From a virus: DNA of 24,976 bases. Below, piece by piece: positions 19,862 to 24,976 of the stretch. The number at the start of each line of letters is the position of its first letter. The stretch's first letter is position 1. The translations under genes were made by a program, and so were the position numbers. The stretch lies in the IMG/VR virus record IMGVR_UViG_3300040751_002953, positions 1-24,976 of that record; one strand, given 5' to 3'. The notes beneath the pieces are model-generated. The model was not told where the DNA came from. It did not search any database and saw only the letters and a program-made list of their open reading frames with translations.

Positions 19862-19990
19862 CAAGCGGTGAGGGTAATACCCTTCACCCTCACCTATGCT
19901 TGTAATGCAGGCTGCCCTTACCGGGGCGGTGAGTCGCTGGAATCCAGGACTTACAGTACAAGCGAGCGGTGCCGTGAGGACCGCGCAACG
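19861..19990 (+). ncRNA. Structured G+C-rich non-coding RNA or 5' leader (candidate)
   Basis: This stretch, within the 198-base gap between two genes, is clearly richer in G+C than its surroundings and folds extensively. Helices seen: GGTGAGGGT (19867-19875) with ACCCTCACC (19886-19894), 9 perfect pairs; GCTGCCC (19911-19917) with GGGCGGT (19924-19930); GTGAGTC-g-CTGG (19929-19940) with CCAGGACTTAC (19944-19954), 11 pairs around an AAT loop; GCGGT (19966-19970) with ACCGC (19980-19984). GCTTGTA (19898-19904) can pair with ACAAGC at 19861 or with TACAAGC at 19957-19963, giving alternative folds. It matches no RNA family I know. It may be a free RNA or the regulated leader of the gene at 20024. 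Confidence 0.6.
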
Positions 19991-20023
19991 AAGGCTAATT
20001 AAATTAGATTCGGAGAAAATCAA

Positions 20024-20320
20024 ATGAAAAAGAAAATAGCAATGATATTTGCTGTGTTGTTGTGGGCTGAATTTGCCTACGCAACTGATGTAATGCCCAG
20101 AGTCAGACTGGCAAAACACGAAGTAATTACCACCTCAAATAATTTAGAACATGTTACTGTAACTGCACCACGTATCAGTGATTTGGATCTGGATAATTAT
20201 ATGGGTTTGAGAGCCGCACTGAGTAATGTTATACTGTATCACAAATACGATGTTGTAACTGATACCTGGAAATATACAGGAACAGATACAAACGATTTTG
20301 AATACCCTACTGCAAAGTGA
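20024..20320 (+). CDS. Small secreted protein with signal peptide
   Basis: This 98-residue protein begins with a classic Sec signal peptide (MKKKIAMIFAVLLWAEFAYA, cleavage after residue 20). The mature 78 residues contain a strand-rich part (HVTVTAPRI) and a Tyr-rich end. There is no lipobox cysteine and no cysteine at all in the mature part. CGGAG precedes the ATG, and the gene lies directly downstream of the structured G+C-rich segment and upstream of a terminator. It may therefore be a stand-alone transcription unit. No family is recognised. Confidence 0.8.
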   Translation: MKKKIAMIFAVLLWAEFAYATDVMPRVRLAKHEVITTSNNLEHVTVTAPRISDLDLDNYMGLRAALSNVILYHKYDVVTDTWKYTGTDTNDFEYPTAK

Positions 20321-20326
20321 ACAATT

Positions 20327-20358
20327 AAAGCCTGCTTTTTAGTGGGCTTTTCTTTCTT
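20327..20358 (+). terminator. Intrinsic terminator
   Basis: AAAGCCTGC (20327-20335) pairs with GTGGGCTTT (20342-20350) over 9 positions including two G-U pairs, with loop TTTTTA, followed by a T-rich tail (TCTTTCTT). This is a typical rho-independent terminator for the secreted-protein gene. Confidence 0.85.
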
Positions 20359-20361
20359 GCA

Positions 20362-20369
20362 TATAAATA
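20362..20369 (+). promoter_or_regulatory. T4-type late promoter (TATAAATA)
   Basis: TATAAATA is the exact T4 late-promoter consensus. It lies directly after a terminator and 7 bases before the ATG of the SufE-like gene. The predicted start site (about 20375) would give an almost leaderless mRNA. Confidence 0.6.
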
Positions 20370-20376
20370 ATCCTAT

Positions 20377-20757
20377 ATGTATGCAACTCAATTAAAAAAT
20401 ATAACAACCAAGCATGACTTCCTGGATTGGTGTATAGACATTGACGAGAGTTCTGCGTTTAAGCGTAGAATTAATTCCACAGAATATCGTGTAAGTCAGT
20501 GTGTTTACGGAACTTGTCTGCTTGCAGATTTTAAACATCATAAATTTAATTTATGTTATTACACAGGAAATTATATTTTTTCCAGCTTATGCCATATATT
20601 ATGTGCCTATATGCAGGATAAAACTGCTGATGAAATACAAAATATCAATCTGGAAAACTTTAAAGATATACTGAATTTTTACACAGTGGAAAACAAAATA
20701 GCTTTTCAGCGTATATTGAATCACACAAAGATACTTGCAAGAAAACTCACAATGTAG
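20377..20757 (+). CDS. SufE-like Fe-S/sulfur-acceptor protein (divergent)
   Basis: SufE accepts sulfur from a cysteine desulfurase (SufS) and stimulates it. The 126-residue protein resembles the SufE domain: DFLDWCIDID, then EYRVSQCVYGTCLLA, which matches the NRVxGCxSxVWL active-site pattern with C42 as the candidate persulfide cysteine, then YIFSSLCHILCAYMQDKTADEI, matching the xLIVRGLLALLxxxxxGxTPxEI helix. The C-terminal helix (IAFQRILNHTKIL) fits too. Canonical loop residues are not all kept, so function is uncertain. It could supply sulfur to the viral IscU/A-type pair through the host desulfurase. No Shine-Dalgarno sequence is visible. Confidence 0.6.
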   Translation: MYATQLKNITTKHDFLDWCIDIDESSAFKRRINSTEYRVSQCVYGTCLLADFKHHKFNLCYYTGNYIFSSLCHILCAYMQDKTADEIQNINLENFKDILNFYTVENKIAFQRILNHTKILARKLTM

Positions 20758-20763
20758 TATAAT
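20735..20763 (+). promoter_or_regulatory. Sigma-70-like promoter for clpP
   Basis: TTGCAA (20735-20740, 4 of 6 matches) and a perfect TATAAT (20758-20763) are separated by 17 bases at the end of the SufE-like gene. The expected start site near 20770 is about 22 bases before the clpP ATG. Leader contains AGG before the start. Confidence 0.65.
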
Positions 20764-20791
20764 AAACAAAACACAAACACAGGTAAAATAA

Positions 20792-21376
20792 ATGAACTTT
20801 GTACCATATGTAATTGAAAAAACCAGCCAGGGCGAGCGCAGTTATGATATCTACAGCCGCTTGCTCAAAGAACGCATCATCTTTTTAAACGGGGAAGTAC
20901 ACGATGCTGTGAGCAATTCAATTTGTGCACAGATGCTTTTCCTGGAAGCGGAAGATCCTGATGCAGATATTTACTTCTACATCAACTCACCCGGAGGTGT
21001 TGTGACGTCAGGCATGGCAATGTATGACACCATGCAGTATATCCAGCCAGACGTCAGTACCATTGTGATGGGTCAGGCCTGTAGCATGGGCAGTTTGCTA
21101 GCACAAGCAGGTGCTCCAGGCAAGCGCAAAATGCTACCAAATGCCAGACACATGATTCACCAGCCAAGTGGTGGCGCCGGAGGACAAGCAACTGACATCC
21201 AAATTCAAGCAGAAGAAATTCTCAAAATGAAACGTAACCTCACGCAGATCTATGTGGATCACAACAGTGTGGGTAAAACATATGACGAGTTCCATGATGC
21301 CATGGAACGTGACAACTTTATGAGTGCACAAGAGGCACTGGAATTTGGTTTGGTTGATGAAATCATAAACAAGTAA
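20792..21376 (+). CDS. clpP: ATP-dependent Clp protease proteolytic subunit ClpP
   Basis: ClpP is the serine-protease chamber partnered by ClpX or ClpA. The 194-residue protein covers the mature enzyme without an obvious long propeptide. The catalytic triad is visible: S98 in [11 protein letters not shown]123 in [15 protein letters not shown] and a probable D174 in ERDNFMSA. The oxyanion-loop [16 protein letters not shown] and the handle-helix region (about 130-160) are intact. C97 replaces the usual alanine next to the active serine. Intact core residues and the IGF loop in viral ClpX suggest they could work together or assemble mixed complexes with host subunits (inference). It has its own promoter at 20735. 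Confidence 0.96.
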   Translation: MNFVPYVIEKTSQGERSYDIYSRLLKERIIFLNGEVHDAVSNSICAQMLFLEAEDPDADIYFYINSPGGVVTSGMAMYDTMQYIQPDVSTIVMGQACSMGSLLAQAGAPGKRKMLPNARHMIHQPSGGAGGQATDIQIQAEEILKMKRNLTQIYVDHNSVGKTYDEFHDAMERDNFMSAQEALEFGLVDEIINK

Positions 21377-21384
21377 ATAGTAGT

Positions 21385-22203
21385 ATGATTACTGATTTTG
21401 GATTTTTAGAATACACCTATAACCCTGTGAAATTCAGTGAAGTTGGTGTGTTTTCTGCTCTGAACGATATGGGATTCAGTCTGTTTGCAGAGCATCAGAA
21501 TTCCACAGTCACAGTTTGGAACCAGGGAAGATCTTTTATACTGTTACGAAAAGATTCTGACTGTGATGTACCAGGTATATCAGGAATAGGTTTGTATACA
21601 GATCAAATACAGCCAGGATTACCACAGGACAATGCCACAGGTTTCAGTATAACATATGATCCTGAAGGTAACAGAGTGTTATTTTTTGACAGTAGCATAG
21701 CGGAAGATCAAAATTATATCAGAGCTAGTAAGACAAAAATGCCCAGCAATACATTTAAAAATATTGCTGGTGTTTCTTTGATTTCACAAAAACCAGAAAC
21801 AGAAATTTTTTATCAACAGTTGGGATTTCGCAAGACAAAAAACAGACACAATGCTTGCACAATGGTGTCGTCAAGCAATGACTTCAGTATTGTTTTGTCG
21901 GAAAAAATTTCAGATAATGCAAACAACTGCATTGTGTTTGATACTCAGGATGTTTTTTATGCTACCAGTAAATTTATGTTAAACAAATTTAATTTAAAGA
22001 CTTTTGATTTACCTAAAAATCAGAACTTTGGTGATCTTAATTATAAAATTCGTGGATATAATTGTCTGGCTTTCGGTAATACAGAAAGCTACAGTATAGA
22101 AAATTTATGCTTAGAGCCACTGCCTAACCTGGATATGATTTTCAGAATGAGAAAACAATTTTTACATTTGTGTCCTGAAAATCTGGAGATGCATTATGCT
22201 TGA
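21385..22203 (+). CDS. VOC-fold (glyoxalase/HPPD-like) protein
   Basis: This 272-residue protein reads as two halves like the paired domains of vicinal-oxygen-chelate proteins. The first half has FLEYTYNP, LNDMGFSLFAEHQNSTVTVW and QGRSFILL, resembling the N-terminal half of 4-hydroxyphenylpyruvate dioxygenase (LGF, H-S, QG). The second half starts IAGVSLISQKPETEIFYQQL GFRK, a typical VOC entry (IxHVxLxxxxxxxxxxFYxxLGF). Metal ligands are not all evident, so it may be non-catalytic. No strong ribosome site is seen. It overlaps the next gene by 8 bases. Confidence 0.5.
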   Translation: MITDFGFLEYTYNPVKFSEVGVFSALNDMGFSLFAEHQNSTVTVWNQGRSFILLRKDSDCDVPGISGIGLYTDQIQPGLPQDNATGFSITYDPEGNRVLFFDSSIAEDQNYIRASKTKMPSNTFKNIAGVSLISQKPETEIFYQQLGFRKTKNRHNACTMVSSSNDFSIVLSEKISDNANNCIVFDTQDVFYATSKFMLNKFNLKTFDLPKNQNFGDLNYKIRGYNCLAFGNTESYSIENLCLEPLPNLDMIFRMRKQFLHLCPENLEMHYA

Positions 22204-22504
22204 ATACTATGATCGTGTACATCAGCTCAGTGATGAAAAACTCATGGATGAAATAGAGGGACTGAACAGAAAAATTGCAAAAATGAAAAACCCCAATGCA
22301 GCTATCTATGAACAATTATTACAGATGCTGGAAATAGCACAAAGTGCATATCAGGAAAGCATGCTCAGACGCAGAGTAAAAACAGAAGACACAGTGTTAA
22401 ATATTGGTGATATACAAGGAGAAGTATATCAGCCTGACTACAGCGATGAAAAATTGTTGGAAGTGTTAGTACAAGGATATGTCGGCACACATAAAAAGGA
22501 ATAA
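22196..22504 (+). CDS. Conserved phage-type helical protein
   Basis: This 102-residue protein has LSDEKLMDEIEGLNRKIAKM and YEQLLQMLEIAQSAYQE as two long helices, followed by DIQGEVYQPDYSDEKLLE. This arrangement matches a small protein of unknown function that I recall from marine T4-like phages (not verified). It overlaps the VOC-like gene by 8 bases and is followed two bases later by the next gene. Confidence 0.75.
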   Translation: MLEYYDRVHQLSDEKLMDEIEGLNRKIAKMKNPNAAIYEQLLQMLEIAQSAYQESMLRRRVKTEDTVLNIGDIQGEVYQPDYSDEKLLEVLVQGYVGTHKKE

Positions 22505-22506
22505 TA

Positions 22507-23229
22507 ATGAAAGCAATTGATTTAACCAAAACTATACCAGTTAACATCATGTTGTTTAACAACAATACTCTGGAATCACTAAATCTGGATCTGAGTTTTA
22601 CGTTAGCAACAACAGCAATCAGTGAATCACAAAAGGACCTGGATCAGGCCAGACTGGATCAGAATGTGAGTTTCACTAAAATAGTGACATTCATAGACTG
22701 TGTGATCAAAGACAGCGTTGTGTATTCCAGACAAGACACAGAACTGGTAGAGCAAATTTTTGGCAGTGTGGAAAATAATTTTATTACACTGGAAGATGTG
22801 AGTGAAATGGTTTTGATTGCAGCTCTACACTGTAAATTTAATAGCTTGATCAGTGAAAACAGCATGGTAAGCACAGTCACAATGAAAGAAAAAATTCAGG
22901 ACATGCAATTTAATTATACTTTTATGGATGAAGGTGAAGGTTATACAGAATTGCCCAGCAAGTCTGAATGGTGCCCTGAACTCAGTTACTGGGACGAACC
23001 CTGGTGGATGAGGGCAGACATAATCACAATAGACAGAATTGCAGAAACCCAGGAAGAATTGGAAAAATGGCGAAGCACTGATATGATAACAGTGGAAGAA
23101 TCCAGCAAAGCATTATTTGACCAGATAGATCAGCAATACAAAGAAATGTTTTCAGAAGATGAGGTCAAGCAAGGCGAGCTGGTTGAAATTGATTTTGATA
23201 AGAAGCCTGGCCTCAGACTAGTTGATTGA
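22507..23229 (+). CDS. Hypothetical acidic protein
   Basis: This 240-residue acidic protein has an N-terminal strand region (TIPVNIMLFNNNTLESL), a central helical part and a SEWCPELSYWDEPWWMRAD segment rich in tryptophan. No family or catalytic motif is recognised. The start follows the previous stop by two bases, downstream of AAAGGA. The stop TGA falls inside the -35 box of the promoter at 23226. Confidence 0.75.
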   Translation: MKAIDLTKTIPVNIMLFNNNTLESLNLDLSFTLATTAISESQKDLDQARLDQNVSFTKIVTFIDCVIKDSVVYSRQDTELVEQIFGSVENNFITLEDVSEMVLIAALHCKFNSLISENSMVSTVTMKEKIQDMQFNYTFMDEGEGYTELPSKSEWCPELSYWDEPWWMRADIITIDRIAETQEELEKWRSTDMITVEESSKALFDQIDQQYKEMFSEDEVKQGELVEIDFDKKPGLRLVD

Positions 23230-23254
23230 CAAAGTGTCTTATATACAGTACAAT
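23226..23254 (+). promoter_or_regulatory. Sigma-70-like promoter (TTGACA-N17-TACAAT)
   Basis: TTGACA (23226-23231) and TACAAT (23249-23254) with a 17-base spacer repeat the pattern at 10269 and 15048. Predicted start is near 23261, only about 4 bases before the ATG at 23265. Confidence 0.85.
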
Positions 23255-23264
23255 ACACAGTAAT

Positions 23265-23735
23265 ATGTCTAATATACAGCACAAAATTGATGAAGCAACT
23301 GGTATAGAAATGCTATACAGGAATAGACCTTTGCGAAATGTTCCTGTGATTGAAAGTGTTGCTGAACAGTATAATCAACACTGTAACGATTTAGACTTGC
23401 TGGAACTGATAACACAAACAGAGAACAACCGTGACTTTTTGATTCCTGAATACTATAAGGAAATGGATGTGGAAGACTATATTAGAGCTCGAGCCCGGAT
23501 GGAAGCTCCAGACATAGCGGCTAGAGTAGAACACGAGCTCACCCTATTCAAAGCCAGGAACCTATATCCTGTGCTACAATTAATGATATATATAGTAGAC
23601 ACCATGCGTAAACACAACATTGTGTGGGGTGTGGGCAGAGGCAGTAGCGTGGCCAGTTATTGTCTTTACTTGATAGGTGTGCACAAAATTGACAGCATCA
23701 AGTACAACTTAGATATTCGCGAATTTTTAAAATAG
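23265..23735 (+). CDS. DnaE-motif protein (fragment-like homologue of DNA polymerase III alpha)
   Basis: This 156-residue protein (ATG 23265) carries near its end GVGRGSSVASYCLYLIGV (122-139) followed by KIDSIKYNLDIREFLK. This closely follows the bacterial DnaE/PolC segment GPGRGSAAGSLVAYxLGIT...DPLxYxLxFERFLN at the start of the polymerase palm. Everything downstream in DnaE, including the catalytic aspartates, is absent, so it is not a polymerase. The in-frame TTG at 23226 is inside the promoter and is rejected. No Shine-Dalgarno precedes the ATG. Similar short proteins occur in marine T4-like phages (recalled). It might bind nucleotide or compete with the host polymerase (inference). Confidence 0.75.
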   Translation: MSNIQHKIDEATGIEMLYRNRPLRNVPVIESVAEQYNQHCNDLDLLELITQTENNRDFLIPEYYKEMDVEDYIRARARMEAPDIAARVEHELTLFKARNLYPVLQLMIYIVDTMRKHNIVWGVGRGSSVASYCLYLIGVHKIDSIKYNLDIREFLK

Positions 23736-23743
23736 AGGAACAT

Positions 23744-24232
23744 ATGGCAACACGTAGAACAAACAGAGGTCAGATCATAGATATGGATGCAATAATTGCG
23801 TCTGCTAAACCTACCTCAAGTGCAGTTGGAAATATGGGTGTAAATGCAAAGGGCGATAAACTGGGCCCTGGCGGTCGTATTGTGCAAAAAAGTGAAGACC
23901 GTGTGAGAGATCACTATAAAAACAGTCCACGAAGTAGTAACGATAAACAGAGTCTGAAAGGTTCCATGCCTGATGCGCCTAAAACCAAGGTAGACAGAGT
24001 ATCAGAACCTAAAACTGCAAAAACAGCCCGAGAAAATACCAGAGTAACACAAGAACAAGTAAGCCAAAAGCGTGAACAACTCAAACAGGAAATACAACCA
24101 GACTTACCCACAGAGCCTGCAGAGTTTGATGCACCTGACGATCTGGAACCACTGGGTTACCGTGAAGTCGAACTTCCAAATGGTGATATAGAAATGGTTC
24201 CCTACTACAAGGATGACAGTGATGGAGAGTGA
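23744..24232 (+). CDS. Conserved phage-type basic/disordered protein
   Basis: This 162-residue protein starts MATRRTNRGQIIDMDAIIAS and includes AVGNMGVNAKGDKLGPGGRI, a form I recall from conserved T4-like phage proteins (not verified). The middle (about 55-115) is Lys/Ser/Gln-rich and probably disordered, with a coiled-coil-like EQVSQKREQLKQEIQ. The end is acidic (EVELPNGDIEMVPYYKDD). GAGGA precedes the ATG. It overlaps the next gene by 11 bases. Confidence 0.75.
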   Translation: MATRRTNRGQIIDMDAIIASAKPTSSAVGNMGVNAKGDKLGPGGRIVQKSEDRVRDHYKNSPRSSNDKQSLKGSMPDAPKTKVDRVSEPKTAKTARENTRVTQEQVSQKREQLKQEIQPDLPTEPAEFDAPDDLEPLGYREVELPNGDIEMVPYYKDDSDGE

Positions 24233-24578
24233 TGACACCACTATCCAAGTGGGTGATTTGGATTTTGATATTACAGGTATGAACAGTATCATACTGGGTG
24301 ACGACATTTATACCAGTTCCAGTGAGGGCGATATTATGTTAACTGGGTTCGACGATCCCTTGGCCTCAATCGGTAACACATTTACTTGGGACACGTTGTT
24401 GGACAACCCCAGTATCAAAATAGGCAAGCATGAAATCACAGAAGAAACAGCAGAAAAACTTCAGGCTTTGCTGGACATGATTGACAGTTTAGAGAACGAC
24501 AATGATCTCAAAGCATTGTTCAACACACAATTAGCATTTAACAGGATCAAGAACACAGATGAAAATCAGAGCAATTAG
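24222..24578 (+). CDS. Conserved phage-type acidic protein
   Basis: This 118-residue acidic protein contains Ser/Asp-rich strands (DDIYTSSSEGDIMLTGFDD) and a helical end (EITEETAEKLQALLDMID). AAGGA at 24208-24212 favours ATG 24222; the in-frame ATG at 24213 is immediately next to that site. No enzymatic motif is seen. It overlaps its neighbours by 11 and 20 bases, indicating one operon with the genes on both sides. Confidence 0.72.
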   Translation: MESDDTTIQVGDLDFDITGMNSIILGDDIYTSSSEGDIMLTGFDDPLASIGNTFTWDTLLDNPSIKIGKHEITEETAEKLQALLDMIDSLENDNDLKALFNTQLAFNRIKNTDENQSN

Positions 24579-24912
24579 TGACAACATTCTATGCACAGAT
24601 GCAGACTTTGGCGACTATGTGAGTGAAAGTGGCATCGTGGTTAAAAGCAATATGGGTGAAGGATCAGGAATTACGCCCAGATGGTTTAAGATTTGGGAAT
24701 GTGGTCCTGAAGTACACAGAGAAATCAGTAGCCGAGTAGGCTGGTGGGTATTGGTCAGTTATGGGCGTTGGACAGAAGGTGTGGAACTGGAAGATGACCG
24801 ACTGGAAGGCGGCAAAGCCAAGGTGTGGAAAGTAGATCCAGAAGCCTGTTTAGCCCTAGCAGAAACCAAAGAGAATGCATTCAATTACAATTCAGAAGCG
24901 GCCTGGAACTGA
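24559..24912 (+). CDS. GroES-like co-chaperonin (phage gp31-like)
   Basis: This 117-residue protein has MKIRAISDNILCTDADFGDY, then SGIVVKS, a mobile-loop-like SNMGEGSGITPRWFKIW, GPEVHREISSRVGWWVLV and YGRWTEGVELE. This order fits a GroES-type beta-barrel (IRPLxDxVLV...SGIxL...GxVxAVGxG...VxxGDxVLY), and resembles cyanophage proteins annotated as GroES-like. Phage co-chaperonins such as T4 gp31 direct host GroEL to fold capsid protein (established for gp31). Similarity to GroES is remote, so confidence is moderate. Its stop shares TGATG with the next gene. Confidence 0.6.
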   Translation: MKIRAISDNILCTDADFGDYVSESGIVVKSNMGEGSGITPRWFKIWECGPEVHREISSRVGWWVLVSYGRWTEGVELEDDRLEGGKAKVWKVDPEACLALAETKENAFNYNSEAAWN

Positions 24913-24976
24913 TGAAATTTCCTGAATATCCTAAAACGTCAGGCATAGGCACAACAGGTGCCGCAGGATGCATTAT
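24912..24976 (+). CDS. Hypothetical protein, truncated by the window end
   Basis: An ATG overlapping the previous stop (TGATG) opens a frame that continues to the right edge; 21 full codons are visible, with a Gly/Thr-rich sequence (TSGIGTTGAAGCI). Too short to classify. Confidence 0.55.
   Translation, partial: MKFPEYPKTSGIGTTGAAGCI

Noticed and set aside
19896-20027. A 43-codon frame in the G+C-rich gap, ending in an ATGA overlap with the secreted-protein gene.
   Set aside because: There is no Shine-Dalgarno upstream of its ATG, and the region forms extensive helices that explain it better as RNA. G+C-rich sequence also lacks stops by chance. It remains a possible leader peptide.
21685-21713. 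TTGACA-N17-CAAAAT inside the VOC-like gene.
   Set aside because: The -10 box is poor, and no gene starts downstream within a sensible distance.
1-24976. CRISPR arrays, tRNA genes, insertion sequences, integrase or attachment sites.
   Set aside because: No regularly spaced repeats, no recognisable tRNA cloverleaf, transposase or integrase were seen by eye. The G+C-rich segment near 19.9 kb does not fit a tRNA.

Overview
This window is almost certainly part of a large, strictly lytic-type, T4-like (myovirus) phage genome infecting a Gram-negative, probably marine, bacterium. All supported genes lie on the plus strand. They are tightly packed, with many 1-4 base stop/start overlaps (ATGA, TAATG, GTGA). 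No structural or replication core gene is visible, so this is an accessory or host-takeover region. Several proteins (Hsp20, the GroES-like protein, the DnaE-like fragment and various small conserved proteins) resemble genes I associate with marine T4-like phages. Host identity is inference. The Isc-type (not only Suf-type) Fe-S proteins, GMP reductase, SlyB-like lipoprotein and ClpS fit a proteobacterium. No database search was possible.

Layout. (1) 1-2.9 kb: a truncated unknown gene, a full-length ClpX, a ribosomal protein bS21 homologue overlapping its end, a cytidylyltransferase-cupin fusion and small conserved genes. (2) 2.9-3.7 kb: a DUF6356-like mini-protein followed by IscU and an A-type Fe-S carrier. 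(3) 3.7-5.6 kb: a consensus sigma-70 promoter, then a conserved phage protein, a methyltransferase, an unknown small protein and a membrane protein. (4) 5.7-7.1 kb: Hsp20, a terminator, ClpS and a Prx5-type peroxiredoxin. (5) 7.0-10.3 kb: surface-chemistry genes (dioxygenase fused to a sporadic-carbohydrate-cluster domain, small lipoprotein, second cytidylyltransferase, NPPW methyltransferase, sulfotransferase-like). (6) 10.3-12.0 kb: a promoter, a cupin and small proteins, including a Bfd-like [2Fe-2S] protein, around a dCMP deaminase. (7) 12.0-15.1 kb: two glycosyltransferase-like proteins, small proteins, a gamma-glutamylcyclotransferase-like protein and a 2OG-oxygenase-like protein. (8) 15.0-19.8 kb: a promoter, a SlyB-like lipoprotein, a very acidic protein, GMP reductase, a PsiE-like membrane protein, NAD synthetase and two single-span membrane proteins. 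(9) 19.8-20.4 kb: a G+C-rich, strongly structured non-coding segment, a secreted protein, a terminator and a T4-type late promoter. (10) 20.4-25 kb: SufE-like protein, promoter and ClpP, VOC-like protein, conserved phage proteins, DnaE-motif protein, GroES-like protein and a truncated gene.

How the genes work together (inference). Three themes recur. Protein quality control is represented by ClpX, ClpP, ClpS, Hsp20 and a GroES-like protein. ClpX keeps its ClpP-docking IGF loop, so a self-contained viral ClpXP is plausible. Fe-S cluster assembly is represented by IscU, A-type carrier, SufE-like and Bfd-like proteins. Nucleotide and cofactor supply is represented by dCMP deaminase, GMP reductase and NAD synthetase. 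A fourth set looks like envelope or glycan modification. Expression seems to use host-like sigma-70 promoters of a recurring form (TTGACA-N17-TACAAT) together with ATAAATA late-type elements.
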